Positions 11,707 to 19,965 of a stretch of 64,000 nucleotides of DNA are shown one piece after another. Origin of the DNA: HGM12587 sp964602445. Lineage in GTDB: Bacteria; Bacillota; Clostridia; Lachnospirales; Lachnospiraceae. The position numbers were made by a program, and so were the translations under genes. Positions within the stretch are counted from its first letter, which is position 1, and each line of letters begins with the position of its first letter. Under the pieces are notes generated by a model. It saw nothing but the letters and a program-made list of their open reading frames with translations, searched no databases and had not been told where the DNA came from. The DNA lies in assembly GCA_964602445.1 (NCBI GenBank), contig CAZRQV010000005.1, positions 1 to 64,000 of the forward strand, written 5' to 3'.

Positions 11707-12195
11707 TTATGCTTCCTTAGCTTCTGCGATCTGATTAAGAACACGAGCGAAGTTTGCAACTGGGCTCTGCATAGAACCAAGTAATCTTCCGAGAAGAACT
11801 TCTCTTCCTGGAATCTGGGAAATAGCCTGCATTCCCTTTGCATCGTAGAACTGACCTTCTACAACACCTGCTACCATTTCAAGGTTTGGAATATCTTTTG
11901 CAAATTTTGCTACTAAACGAGCTGGTGCTGTTGCATCAGTTGTAGAAATAGCGATTGCGTTTGGTCCTTCTAAGCTGTCATTTAAGCTTTCGAAAGCTGT
12001 TCCAGCAAAAGCACGTTTCATCATTGTGTTTTTGTAAACCTTGTAAACGATACCTTCTTCTCTCATTGCTTTACGAAGCTTTGTGTCCTGTTCTACAGTA
12101 ACACCGCTGTAGTTGATTACTACTGCTGTCTGAGCACCGTCAATGTGAGCTTTGATTTCTTCTACGATCGGCTGTTTTAACTCGATTTTTGCCAT
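11707..12195 (-). CDS. rplJ: 50S ribosomal protein L10
   Basis: L10 anchors the L7/L12 dimers to 23S rRNA. It has 162 residues: N-terminal rRNA-binding domain (MAKIELKQPIVEEIK, then VVINYSGVTVEQDTKLRKAM) and a C-terminal helix for L12 binding. The AGGAGG lies 12 bases from the ATG, longer than usual. It is preceded by its own promoter and an L10-type leader with an attenuator, the known site of L10(L12) autoregulation. Confidence 0.97.
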   Translation of the reverse strand: MAKIELKQPIVEEIKAHIDGAQTAVVINYSGVTVEQDTKLRKAMREEGIVYKVYKNTMMKRAFAGTAFESLNDSLEGPNAIAISTTDATAPARLVAKFAKDIPNLEMVAGVVEGQFYDAKGMQAISQIPGREVLLGRLLGSMQSPVANFARVLNQIAEAKEA

Positions 12196-12245
12196 GTGAA
12201 TGGTGTACCTCCTTTTTAGATTTTACACCGCCAAAGCGTTCTAGA

Positions 12246-12402
12246 AAAATAAAACCTCTCTATCCGCAGACAGAGAGGTTTCAAGTCTTTCTTTTATATC
12301 TCATGGACAAAGTCCAAAAGTATAGAATACTTTTCCTCGGCAGGCGTTTACTCCTTATGCCTTACGGCACCTGCTGTCTTCGGCAGTTTGTATTGCTTTG
12401 AT
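12246..12402 (-). ncRNA. L10-type ribosomal leader with attenuator
   Basis: The untranslated RNA between the rplJ promoter and gene folds several hairpins. It ends in a strong terminator-like stem, AAACCTCTCT / AGAGAGGTTT followed by TATTTTT (12282-12249). Its position and GCAGGTGCCGTAAGGC region fit the L10 leader family, where excess L10(L12) binds and stops rplJL expression. In Firmicutes this control acts by attenuation. A covariance-model hit would settle it. Confidence 0.8.
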
Positions 12403-12432
12403 ACAATACCATATTTATATATTGAATGTCAA
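12403..12432 (-). promoter_or_regulatory. Promoter of rplJ-rplL
   Basis: TTGACA (12432-12427) and TATTGT (12408-12403) on the minus strand are 18 bases apart, just after the rplA stop. Confidence 0.8.
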
Positions 12433-12463
12433 CATCAATTTTAATCAAATTTCAAAAATCTGA

Positions 12464-13156
12464 TTATGCTAATTTAGCTGTATTGATCTTAACGCCAGGT
12501 CCCATTGTAGGTGTTACTGTAACACTCTTTAAATACTGACCTTTTAATGCAGCTGGTTTCGCTTTGATGATTGCACCCATAAGCGTCTGGAAGTTGTCGG
12601 TTAACTGTTCTTCTGTGAAAGAAGCTTTTCCGATTGGCACGTGGATAATGTTTGTTTTGTCCAATCTGTACTCAATCTTACCAGCTTTGATATCCTGGAT
12701 CGCTTTTGTTACGTCCATAGTAACTGTACCAGCTTTTGGGTTTGGCATTAAGCCCTTAGGTCCGAGTACACGTCCTAAACGACCAACAACACCCATCATA
12801 TCTGGTGTAGCAACTACAACATCGAAATCAAACCATCCTTCGTTCTGAATTCTTGGAATGAGATCTTCAGCTCCTACGTAATCTGCTCCAGCTGCTAAAG
12901 CTTCATCAGCTTTTGCATTTTTAGCGAATACTAAGATACGAACTGTTTTACCTGTACCGTGTGGTAAAACAACTGCGCCACGGATCTGCTGTTCTGCATG
13001 ACGTCCGTCACAGCCTGTTCTGATATGAGCTTCGATTGTTTCATCAAATTTAGCTACTGCTAATTTTTTTACTAAAGACATTGCTTCAGTTGTATCATAC
13101 TGAGTCTGCTTGTCATACTGTTTTGCAGCCTCAACATATTTCTTTCCATGTTTCAT
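12464..13156 (-). CDS. rplA: 50S ribosomal protein L1
   Basis: L1 binds the mobile L1 stalk of 23S rRNA and is also a translational repressor of rplK-rplA in many bacteria. It has 230 residues beginning [15 protein letters not shown]. The conserved [19 protein letters not shown] lies in domain II. AGGAGG is upstream of the ATG at 13156. A 28-base motif just upstream resembles the L1 site of 23S rRNA, and the same motif precedes rplK. Confidence 0.98.
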   Translation of the reverse strand: MKHGKKYVEAAKQYDKQTQYDTTEAMSLVKKLAVAKFDETIEAHIRTGCDGRHAEQQIRGAVVLPHGTGKTVRILVFAKNAKADEALAAGADYVGAEDLIPRIQNEGWFDFDVVVATPDMMGVVGRLGRVLGPKGLMPNPKAGTVTMDVTKAIQDIKAGKIEYRLDKTNIIHVPIGKASFTEEQLTDNFQTLMGAIIKAKPAALKGQYLKSVTVTPTMGPGVKINTAKLA

Positions 13157-13172
13157 ATTAAATATCCTCCTA

Positions 13173-13200
13173 GTGGTAATTGCGGGAATTTCCCTCCCAC
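13173..13200 (-). promoter_or_regulatory. L1-binding-site mimic upstream of rplA
   Basis: The minus strand reads GTGGGAGGG...CCCGCAATTACCAC: an outer GTGG/CCAC helix, an asymmetric internal loop, and an inner GGGAA-TTCCC helix, just before the rplA SD. It matches the 23S rRNA L1 site (GUGGGAGG...AUACCAC, from known E. coli rRNA). L1 bound here would block rplA translation. A second copy precedes rplK. Confidence 0.75.
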
Positions 13201-13210
13201 GTCATCATTG

Positions 13211-13636
13211 TTATTCAGTTACTGTGATACCCATACTTCTTGCAGTACCAGCGATCATGCTCATAGCTGCTTCAAGGCTTGCTGCGTTTAAGTCTGGCAT
13301 TTTTAATTCAGCGATTTTCTGAACTTCTGCTTTGCTGATTGTAGCAACCTTTGTTTTGTTAGGAACACCTGAACCAGATTTGAGGTTGCAAGCTTTCTTT
13401 AATAAAACTGCTGCTGGCGGTGTTTTTGTGATGAAGCTGAAGCTTCTATCTGCATAAACTGTAATAACAACAGGGATAATCATATCGCCCTGATCTGCTG
13501 TTCTAGCATTAAATTCTTTTGTAAACTGAACAATGTTTACACCATGCTGACCAAGTGCTGGTCCAACTGGTGGTGCTGGTGTAGCTTTACCAGCAGGAAT
13601 CTGTAATTTAATATAACCTGTTACTTTTTTTGCCAT
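13211..13636 (-). CDS. rplK: 50S ribosomal protein L11
   Basis: L11 binds the GTPase-associated region of 23S rRNA. The start is the ATG at 13636 ([18 protein letters not shown]) behind GGAGGTG; 141 residues. The longer open frame to 13690 would read through the regulatory motif and is rejected. The Pro-rich N-terminus ([16 protein letters not shown]), the thiostrepton-contact region, is intact. It is co-transcribed with rplA (54-base gap). Confidence 0.98.
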   Translation of the reverse strand: MAKKVTGYIKLQIPAGKATPAPPVGPALGQHGVNIVQFTKEFNARTADQGDMIIPVVITVYADRSFSFITKTPPAAVLLKKACNLKSGSGVPNKTKVATISKAEVQKIAELKMPDLNAASLEAAMSMIAGTARSMGITVTE

Positions 13637-13653
13637 GATAAGGCACCTCCTAT

Positions 13654-13681
13654 GTGGTATTTGCGGGGATTTCCCTCCCAC
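13654..13681 (-). promoter_or_regulatory. L1-binding-site mimic upstream of rplK
   Basis: The minus strand reads GTGGGAGGG...CCCCGCAAATACCAC, 28 bases, nearly identical to the copy before rplA and to the 23S L1 site. It lies immediately upstream of the rplK SD. L1 repression of the L11 operon at this position is known in E. coli; duplication before both cistrons suggests each start is controlled. Confidence 0.78.
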
Positions 13682-13717
13682 GATCCGCATATGCTGAATG
13701 ATGCGGACGTTTCATTG

Positions 13718-14233
13718 TTACATTTTCTTGATTTCTGTGAAACTGATTTCAACCGGTGTTTCACGACCGAACAGGTCTACGTTAATGGTAACGCACTGTT
13801 TTGCTTCATTAATCGCCTGGATCATACCTACGGTATCTTTCCATACGCCACCAATTACTACGACGCTGTCTCCTACTGCAAAATCAATAACGACATTCTC
13901 ATTGCTAATTCCGAGCGGTAACATTTCTTCATCTGTCAGCGGAACCGGCTTGGATCCCGGACCAACAAATCCTGTCACGCCTCTGGTATTTCTTACAACG
14001 TACCAAGTATCGTCGTTCATTACCATATTGATCAGAACATATCCTGGAAATAATTTCTTAGAAACCTGTTTTTTCGCTCCGTTTCTCATTTCCACAACAT
14101 CCTGCATCGGAACTCTTACCTCGAGAATCTGATCTTCCAGATGTCTGTTTTCAATTGTTTTTTCAATGTTGGCCTTAACCTTGTTTTCATACCCTGAATA
14201 AGTATGAACTACATACCAGTTTGCTTCTGACAT
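13718..14233 (-). CDS. nusG: Transcription termination/antitermination factor NusG
   Basis: NusG is the universal elongation factor that binds the polymerase clamp. The start is the ATG at 14233 (MSEANWYVVHTYSGYENKV) behind AAAGGTGA; 171 residues. It has an N-terminal NGN domain and a C-terminal KOW domain (FAVGDSVVVIGGVWKDTVG). It lies in the conserved secE-nusG-rplK order. Confidence 0.97.
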   Translation of the reverse strand: MSEANWYVVHTYSGYENKVKANIEKTIENRHLEDQILEVRVPMQDVVEMRNGAKKQVSKKLFPGYVLINMVMNDDTWYVVRNTRGVTGFVGPGSKPVPLTDEEMLPLGISNENVVIDFAVGDSVVVIGGVWKDTVGMIQAINEAKQCVTINVDLFGRETPVEISFTEIKKM

Positions 14234-14275
14234 AAAATCACCTTTCATCGGAGTCACTGCTCCAAATTCATAATC

Positions 14276-14485
14276 TTATAAATTCATCAGGAATTCGATA
14301 CCGTAGTTGATCACAATATCCAGTATCTTAATGATAATGCCTAACGCAACAGCTGATGCTACGACAGCAACGCTTTCGCGCGCAAGTGATTTTTTGTCTG
14401 GCCAAACGATTTTCTTAAATTCAGCTTTAAGACCTTTGAACCAGCTCTTTTTTGGAGCAGTTTCTTTTACTGTGTTTTCTCCCAT
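14276..14485 (-). CDS. secE: Preprotein translocase subunit SecE
   Basis: SecE stabilises SecY in the Sec channel. I place the start at the ATG at 14485 (MGENTVKETAPKK), behind AAAGGA, rather than the ATG at 14506, which has no SD. The protein has 69 residues: a soluble segment with WFKGLKAEFKKIVWPDKKSL, typical of SecE, then one transmembrane helix (about residues 40-62). This is the short single-span Gram-positive form. Confidence 0.95.
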   Translation of the reverse strand: MGENTVKETAPKKSWFKGLKAEFKKIVWPDKKSLARESVAVVASAVALGIIIKILDIVINYGIEFLMNL

Positions 14486-14541
14486 AATTGTCACTTTCCT
14501 TTGCATCCACTAAATAATCTGCAAAAATTATTTAGCAAGAA

Positions 14542-14691
14542 TTATTTAGTTTCCTTATGTGCTGTGTGTTTTCTACAGAATCTGCAATACTTACTGGTTT
14601 CCATTCTGTCCGGATGAGCTTTCTTATCCTTCGTCATGTTGTAATTACGCTGTTTGCATTCTGTACATGCCAATGTGATTTTAACGCGCAC
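14542..14691 (-). CDS. rpmG: 50S ribosomal protein L33
   Basis: A 49-residue protein starting with GTG at 14691 ([18 protein letters not shown]) behind GAGGTGG. It carries two CxxC pairs (CTEC and CRFC), so it is the zinc-binding form of L33. It is the first gene of the secE-nusG-rplKA transcript, with a promoter about 100 bases upstream. It is short and easily missed. Confidence 0.96.
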   Translation of the reverse strand: MRVKITLACTECKQRNYNMTKDKKAHPDRMETSKYCRFCRKHTAHKETK

Positions 14692-14793
14692 AACTTCCAC
14701 CTCGCTTTTTCTTATTTTTAGTGCGACAGCCGCGATAAACTGTCAAAATTTAGGCATAAAAAAAAAGCCTTCGCTTCTTCCATTCGCGTGTGT

Positions 14794-14822
14794 ATCATAA
14801 CACATGCAACCGACATCGTCAA
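14794..14822 (-). promoter_or_regulatory. Promoter of rpmG-secE-nusG-rplK-rplA
   Basis: TTGACG (14822-14817) and TATGAT (14799-14794) on the minus strand are 17 bases apart. The 113 bases between it and the phosphatase stop at 14936 hold no clear terminator, so some read-through from the island is possible. Confidence 0.88.
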
Positions 14823-14935
14823 GACTTTTCTTTTATATTTTTATATATCGGGCAATTTGAAACCTCACTTCCTGCTTTTACTTTATTTCAGAAGCTCTTT
14901 TCGCAAACCTGCATTTTCCAGCCGCCATTTTCTCT

Positions 14936-15688
14936 TTACTCCGGCAGCAGAATCGGCATGGAAGAATCCAATGTTTCATCTGCACAAATTCGTGCCGGAT
15001 TCTTTCGAAACAGAATGTCCAGATCTTCTCTTGGGAAATCTTCTGCCAATGCTTCGTAAGCATCCCGCAGATACGTTGTTCGCCGATAAGGACTGTGTGC
15101 ATCACTAGCTGCCACAGAGATCAAATGATGTTCCAAAAGCTCATACGCGGTCTGCCATGCTCTTCTGCCGAATCTTCCCATAAAACTGCCTTTATTCACC
15201 TGAATGGCATATCCGGCCTTTCTCCACTGATAGATCAGCCACGGATCATCCTGAACAAATTCATACCGCTCCACATGCGCGACCACCGGTATAATCTCCA
15301 TTTCCCGCACCTTTTTCAGCATTGCCGATGCAAAGTCCGGATCTTCATCAAAAGAGAACTCCATCAGAAGATAATGTCCCTGATTCAGCGTCATAATCTT
15401 TCCGTCTGCGATCAGATCCGGAAGATCATAAGTCGTAAAAACTTCCATTCCCGGATACAGTTTTAACGGAATTCCTTCTCTTTCGATTGCCAACCTTGCA
15501 CTATAAAATGCTTCCAGATAAGCATCACCGAAATAATTTTTATAGATTCCCGGAATGTTGCAGTGAGGGGTTGCAACGATTGCTGTTACACCGCAGTCTG
15601 CTGCCATCTGCGCCATCTCCAGTGTATCATACAAATCCTTTGCCCCATCATCAATCCCCGGAAGGATATGAGCATGTATATCTATCAT
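14936..15688 (-). CDS. CpsB/CapC-type PHP-domain protein-tyrosine phosphatase
   Basis: This manganese-dependent phosphatase of the PHP superfamily removes phosphate from bacterial tyrosine kinases of the CpsD/Wzc type. It has 250 residues. Metal ligands are visible as DIHAHILPGIDDG at residue 3 on, ATPH near 40, the central HVERY, and SDAH near the C-terminus. It is the last gene of the PqqD-ABC-kinase-kinase-nucleotidyltransferase operon, so its likely substrates are the Tyr-rich tails of the two kinases upstream. Such phosphatases normally sit in capsule loci; here no capsule synthesis genes are nearby. Confidence 0.9.
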   Translation of the reverse strand: MIDIHAHILPGIDDGAKDLYDTLEMAQMAADCGVTAIVATPHCNIPGIYKNYFGDAYLEAFYSARLAIEREGIPLKLYPGMEVFTTYDLPDLIADGKIMTLNQGHYLLMEFSFDEDPDFASAMLKKVREMEIIPVVAHVERYEFVQDDPWLIYQWRKAGYAIQVNKGSFMGRFGRRAWQTAYELLEHHLISVAASDAHSPYRRTTYLRDAYEALAEDFPREDLDILFRKNPARICADETLDSSMPILLPE

Positions 15689-15726
15689 CTTCTGTTCTCC
15701 GTATCCATTTTCTGCAAAATCATGTT

Positions 15727-16977
15727 CTAATGATTCAGAATATCATAATACTTCAAAAGTTCCAACCTGCGGTTGCCGATCTTAACCGCATCCATCGCCT
15801 GATTATTTTCCATTTTCTGAGTTTCTTTGTGGTATCCTGCCGCTCTCTGCGCCCAGGCAGCCGGCAGCAGATAAGGATGTTTCTGCAGATACCCATATCT
15901 GCCCTTCAGATCTTCTGCAGAAGGAAATACGGTCTTCAGCAGGGAAAACGAATTGGTCTTTCCCCGTTTTTCCGCACTGACCGCATGAAGGGTAATATTG
16001 CTGCTGTGCTTTCTGCTCATGCTGGCATCCCCAAAAATTCCGCCTTCCAAAAGATCTGACAGCAGCAGGGATTCGTCCACCTCTATCCTGCTCCATTCTT
16101 CCGGATATGCTGCTTTTTGAGGATCAAATACCAGATATTTTTCACCGATCTGAAACAGTGCTGCCGTAAATTTTTCCGCATGGATCTCACGACACTGCAT
16201 TAACAGCTGATCCCACTGAACTTCCACTCCGTAGGCATTGGCAAATAAGATGATGTCACATACCTGACGGATTCCGAAACCGCTGTGCAGAAAATGTTTA
16301 AATGCATGGCAGATCAGATAAAAAAGATTATCCGTTGGCGGCAGTGTATGAATCTCTGTCCCAAGAATCGTCACTGCATGTTCCTGATCCCACACATTTT
16401 CAAAATATCGGTTCAGTTCTCCATAAGCCTCTGACTGCGGCGGAAAAAGTGATTTATGCGCTTCTATCATAAGCGGACTTTTCTTTTTTCCGTAAGTCAC
16501 TTCATACTCTGCTTCCGTATCCTGTTCCGGAATTGCCAGTTCCATTCCGCAGTTTACCATTGCTTCATGAAACTTCGAAAATGTATCTTCACGGATCAAA
16601 ATATCTTCATCGCCGGAAACTCTGTGATCCGGATTCGGATACAATCTCCTGCAGGTGATTCCTTTTACCACTTTCGGATGAATCCCATTTTCCGCCAACT
16701 GACGATACAGTCTTACGAACTCTTCTGTTTTTAAACTCTGTACCATCACTGTCCGGATGACCTGACTTTTCCACATCTGTCTTGTCTCAGACGGCAGGTT
16801 CTGCACATCCTGACAGGAATAAACCGCTTCGTAGATCATAGGCAGAACTTGATGTTTCTGCGCTAAAAAGAACAACATTTTCCATTCTTCTTCCGAAACT
16901 TCCTGATCCCATAGAATCTTTTCCGACTGCAAAGATGCTTTTAATGCCTGTAAAAATAATCGACTTCCTTTATTCAA
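15727..16977 (-). CDS. Nucleotidyltransferase-family protein (NTP_transf_5 type)
   Basis: A 416-residue cytosolic protein starting at TTG (16977) behind AGGAG. The central segment KGITCRRLYPNPDHRVSGDE followed by DILI matches the family pattern: a KG.xxRxxYP motif, then acidic residues that would bind metal. Family members are putative nucleotidyltransferases of unknown substrate, often found in peptide-modification or surface-polymer loci. It lies between tyrosine kinase 2 and the phosphatase with short gaps, so it is part of the same operon. I recall this family near HPrK-like and PqqD-like genes in other genomes. Substrate not predictable. Confidence 0.75.
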   Translation of the reverse strand: MNKGSRLFLQALKASLQSEKILWDQEVSEEEWKMLFFLAQKHQVLPMIYEAVYSCQDVQNLPSETRQMWKSQVIRTVMVQSLKTEEFVRLYRQLAENGIHPKVVKGITCRRLYPNPDHRVSGDEDILIREDTFSKFHEAMVNCGMELAIPEQDTEAEYEVTYGKKKSPLMIEAHKSLFPPQSEAYGELNRYFENVWDQEHAVTILGTEIHTLPPTDNLFYLICHAFKHFLHSGFGIRQVCDIILFANAYGVEVQWDQLLMQCREIHAEKFTAALFQIGEKYLVFDPQKAAYPEEWSRIEVDESLLLSDLLEGGIFGDASMSRKHSSNITLHAVSAEKRGKTNSFSLLKTVFPSAEDLKGRYGYLQKHPYLLPAAWAQRAAGYHKETQKMENNQAMDAVKIGNRRLELLKYYDILNH

Positions 16978-17013
16978 ACCACATACTCCTTATCAAACGA
17001 GAGACTTACTCAT

Positions 17014-18528
17014 TTAATCTTTCTGCACACGACCGCTGCCGTCATTCCGATGACCTGAAGATCTTCTGTAGGAACCATAGCCTCCGTATTTTCCAAATCC
17101 GCCATAACCATATTTGCGGTATCCGTAACCATAGCCGTACCCGTAGCCATAACCTCTCTGCGCACCGGTCGGATCTGCATTAAATACATACCCCACAATA
17201 TCTACACCGCTCATCGCCAGTGCCTGTACTCCCGTGCGGATCTGACGCACTTTTGCATGATCATATTTTACAACATACAATACTGCTTCCATATATTTTG
17301 CCAGTGCCGGCGCATCTGCCAGCAATTCTGACGGTGCCGTATCCAGGATCACCACATCTGCACTTGCTTTTAACTGTTTGATGATCTTTCGCATTGCAAA
17401 AGTTCCCAGAAGTTTTACATCCTGTGCCTGCGGTTCTGTGACCGGAAGAAGATAAAGGCTTCCTGGGGAAGAAATATTTACTTCTGATATGGTATCTTCC
17501 AGTGTTTTTTCTCCTCTCAGCACAGCTCCAAGACCACCTTCTTTTACCGTACATTCCTTTAAATGTTCTGCTACTGACGGGTGTCTCAGATCCGCATCTA
17601 CCAGAATCACATCTTTTCCCTGTTTTGCAAGGGCAATGGCGAGATTGACCGCCAGCGTTGTCTTTCCCTCACCAGGAACAGAACTGGTGACCATCAGCGT
17701 CTGATAGCCTTTCTGTTCCATTTCCTTCATTACTTTAATACCTAATTTTCGCACCGCTTCCAGATAAACCTGCGGCACACGGTCGTCTAAAAGATTCACA
17801 TGGAACTGATTCTCTTTTTTCCGTCGTTTCTTTTTCTGAATATAAGGAATACTTCCATAATCTTCCAGATTGATCTGTCTTTTTAACTCTTTTCTTGATT
17901 TTACAGTACGGCGTGTCAAAACATACAGTGCCATGATTGCCAACCCAAGAGCTGCACCCTCTGCGATTCCTCTTTTTAAAGAACCACGGATCACAGATAC
18001 TTTACCAGTATCTTTCGGAACTCCGGTCTCGTCCATGATCTTTAAAGAAGTTTCTCCAAGAACAAATCTGGCTACTTTCGGATAATTTTCAATTACCGAC
18101 TGCAGAATATCATATGCCATCTGCGCATCCGACCCGCAAACAGACAAGGTAAACAGATTGATTCCATCTTCCGCCGTTGCACTGATCGTCCCCGGCACAC
18201 TGTCCAGTCCCAGATCTTCTGCCACCACATCCTGCAGAACACCACTGGTCAGAATATACGGAAATACTTCTGCCATCTGCTGTGCAGAATCAATGTTGAC
18301 ATAATTGTAACTATTTCCTTTGACCGTTACTGCCATCGTTGCCGATGCCACATAAGTAGGCTGATAACTGGTAGAAACCTGCAGATAGGATCTTAAACCA
18401 AACAGAACTGCCAAGCCCACAACCAGCCACCACAACTTTTTCACGCCGCGAACCATATCCAGCAAAAAATCATTAATGTCAATTTTATCCGCTTCCGGAT
18501 CTCTTTCATTTTCTATATATTCACGCAT
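17014..18528 (-). CDS. Wzc-type tyrosine autokinase 2, chain-length-determinant plus kinase fusion
   Basis: A membrane BY-kinase of 504 residues. The Wzz-type N-terminal half has two transmembrane helices (about 33-55 and 180-205). The cytoplasmic kinase domain has Walker A SSVPGEGKTTL (about 281), Walker A' VILVDADLRHPS and the Walker B region VVILDTAP. The tail is very rich in Gly-Tyr, with 11 tyrosines in about 30 residues (six successive GY units), the autophosphorylation cluster. Most Gram-positives split this protein into CpsC and CpsD; here it is fused. It starts two bases after the stop of kinase 1. Substrate proteins are unknown because no polysaccharide genes adjoin. Confidence 0.88.
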   Translation of the reverse strand: MREYIENERDPEADKIDINDFLLDMVRGVKKLWWLVVGLAVLFGLRSYLQVSTSYQPTYVASATMAVTVKGNSYNYVNIDSAQQMAEVFPYILTSGVLQDVVAEDLGLDSVPGTISATAEDGINLFTLSVCGSDAQMAYDILQSVIENYPKVARFVLGETSLKIMDETGVPKDTGKVSVIRGSLKRGIAEGAALGLAIMALYVLTRRTVKSRKELKRQINLEDYGSIPYIQKKKRRKKENQFHVNLLDDRVPQVYLEAVRKLGIKVMKEMEQKGYQTLMVTSSVPGEGKTTLAVNLAIALAKQGKDVILVDADLRHPSVAEHLKECTVKEGGLGAVLRGEKTLEDTISEVNISSPGSLYLLPVTEPQAQDVKLLGTFAMRKIIKQLKASADVVILDTAPSELLADAPALAKYMEAVLYVVKYDHAKVRQIRTGVQALAMSGVDIVGYVFNADPTGAQRGYGYGYGYGYGYRKYGYGGFGKYGGYGSYRRSSGHRNDGSGRVQKD

Positions 18529-18530
18529 GA

Positions 18531-19961
18531 CTAGTTCTCCCGATTTTTCCCATAATGTCCATAATTACCATAATGTCCGTACTGACCATGAAATCTGCTG
18601 TTTCCAAATCCCGGCAGCGTTTTCGCACTGTTCAGTACAACACCAAGCACTTCCGAATGATGTTCTCGGAAGGAATCCAGTACATCATTAATATCTTCTG
18701 AATAAATATAATTCTGTTTTACAGTCAGCATTACCGCATCTGACGCACCTGCCAGCGCTTCCGCATCCCCCATCAATCCTGTCGGCGGTGAATCAATGAT
18801 GATATAATCCATTTTCTGTCTTAAAACGTCCAGAATCTGTTTCAATCTCGGCGAACTTGCCAGTTCTGTCGAAGAAGAATAACAATTCTTTCCTAATACA
18901 AGATAAAGAGCTTTGATATCACATTTTTTTAAGGTTAGAGAGGCTTCTTCTTTTCCTTTTAACACTTCACCTATTTCCTGGGAATCTTCCGGTGTTTGTC
19001 CGAAAATCAAAAACTGGGACGGTCTTCTGAAATCTCCATCGATAAGCACAACTTTTTTTGACTGTTCTGCAAGACAAATCGCCAGATTGGAGGCTACCGT
19101 TGACTTTCCTTCATTTTCAGATACACTGGTCACTACCAGCACTTTGCGTCCTTCTTTTTCCATCTGATAATCTACTTTTGTAGCCAGCTTTTTATATCCT
19201 TCTACAAATCCAAACCCTGCCAGAGGATCTGTTACGAGAAGTGCTCTTTTTTCTTTTTTGAAAAGATCACGGGCAGTTTTACTTTTCCGTTCATAAGGAA
19301 TCGTTCCAAGATTTCTTGCATCCAGCTTCTTTTCAATATCATCTTCCTGTTTTACCGTGTCTCTTAAATAGGATAAAAAACCAAACAACGCACATAACGC
19401 TGCTGCCGTAATTAAAAATGCCTTTTTCACGGTATTTTCAGCGTACAGCGGATTGTCCGGACTCATGGGAATGCTTGGTTCTTCCAAAACATCCATGACT
19501 GCATCTCCTGCAGTATAATAAGAAACGCTGGTATAATTTTCCATGACCGCATGCATCAAGTCGATGGCTTCTTTGGGAGAATCTGCCGTAGCAGTTACAA
19601 CCAAAAGATTCGTTCCGCCGATTACTTCTGCACTGATCTGATTTGTCAGATCTTCCACTCCTAATTTTTCTGTCAGAATCTTTTTCATGACATTACTCTG
19701 CAAAATTTTTTGAAAGGTATTTGCCATACTGTTTGCGGAAGAAAGACTGGCAGATGCATTAAAATCACTTTTGGATCCTACCACGAACGTAGTTCTGGTA
19801 CTGTACTGTGGCACATAGGTTTCATTCAGCAGTACAAACGTCAGCATTGCTGCAGCCACAGCTCCTAAAAGGATTGCCCACCAGTTGCTTAAAACATCAT
19901 AAAAGACTGTTGTAAGATCAAACCGGATCTCTTCCTGCAAATTTGTTTTTTCCTTTTCCAT
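18531..19961 (-). CDS. Wzc-type tyrosine autokinase 1, chain-length-determinant plus kinase fusion
   Basis: Paralogue of the next gene, 476 residues. Transmembrane helices are near residues 27-48 and 175-195, flanking an extracytoplasmic Wzz-type domain. The cytoplasmic kinase has Walker A SVSENEGKSTV (about 280), Walker A' VVLIDGDFRRPS and Walker B IIIDSPPTG. The tail has four Tyr in the series HGQYGHYGNYGHYGK, a shorter version of the partner's tail. It starts four bases after the stop of the Ig-like protein. Two fused kinases in tandem suggest a hetero-oligomer or trans-phosphorylation. Confidence 0.88.
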   Translation of the reverse strand: MEKEKTNLQEEIRFDLTTVFYDVLSNWWAILLGAVAAAMLTFVLLNETYVPQYSTRTTFVVGSKSDFNASASLSSANSMANTFQKILQSNVMKKILTEKLGVEDLTNQISAEVIGGTNLLVVTATADSPKEAIDLMHAVMENYTSVSYYTAGDAVMDVLEEPSIPMSPDNPLYAENTVKKAFLITAAALCALFGFLSYLRDTVKQEDDIEKKLDARNLGTIPYERKSKTARDLFKKEKRALLVTDPLAGFGFVEGYKKLATKVDYQMEKEGRKVLVVTSVSENEGKSTVASNLAICLAEQSKKVVLIDGDFRRPSQFLIFGQTPEDSQEIGEVLKGKEEASLTLKKCDIKALYLVLGKNCYSSSTELASSPRLKQILDVLRQKMDYIIIDSPPTGLMGDAEALAGASDAVMLTVKQNYIYSEDINDVLDSFREHHSEVLGVVLNSAKTLPGFGNSRFHGQYGHYGNYGHYGKNREN

Positions 19962-19965
19962 CCCA

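Noticed and set aside
17050..17160. Gly-Tyr repeats of kinase 2 as a tandem DNA repeat or an amyloid-like protein
   Set aside because: Codons vary (TAT/TAC, GGT/GGC/GGA/GGG) and Tyr-rich tails are the normal autophosphorylation site of these kinases.
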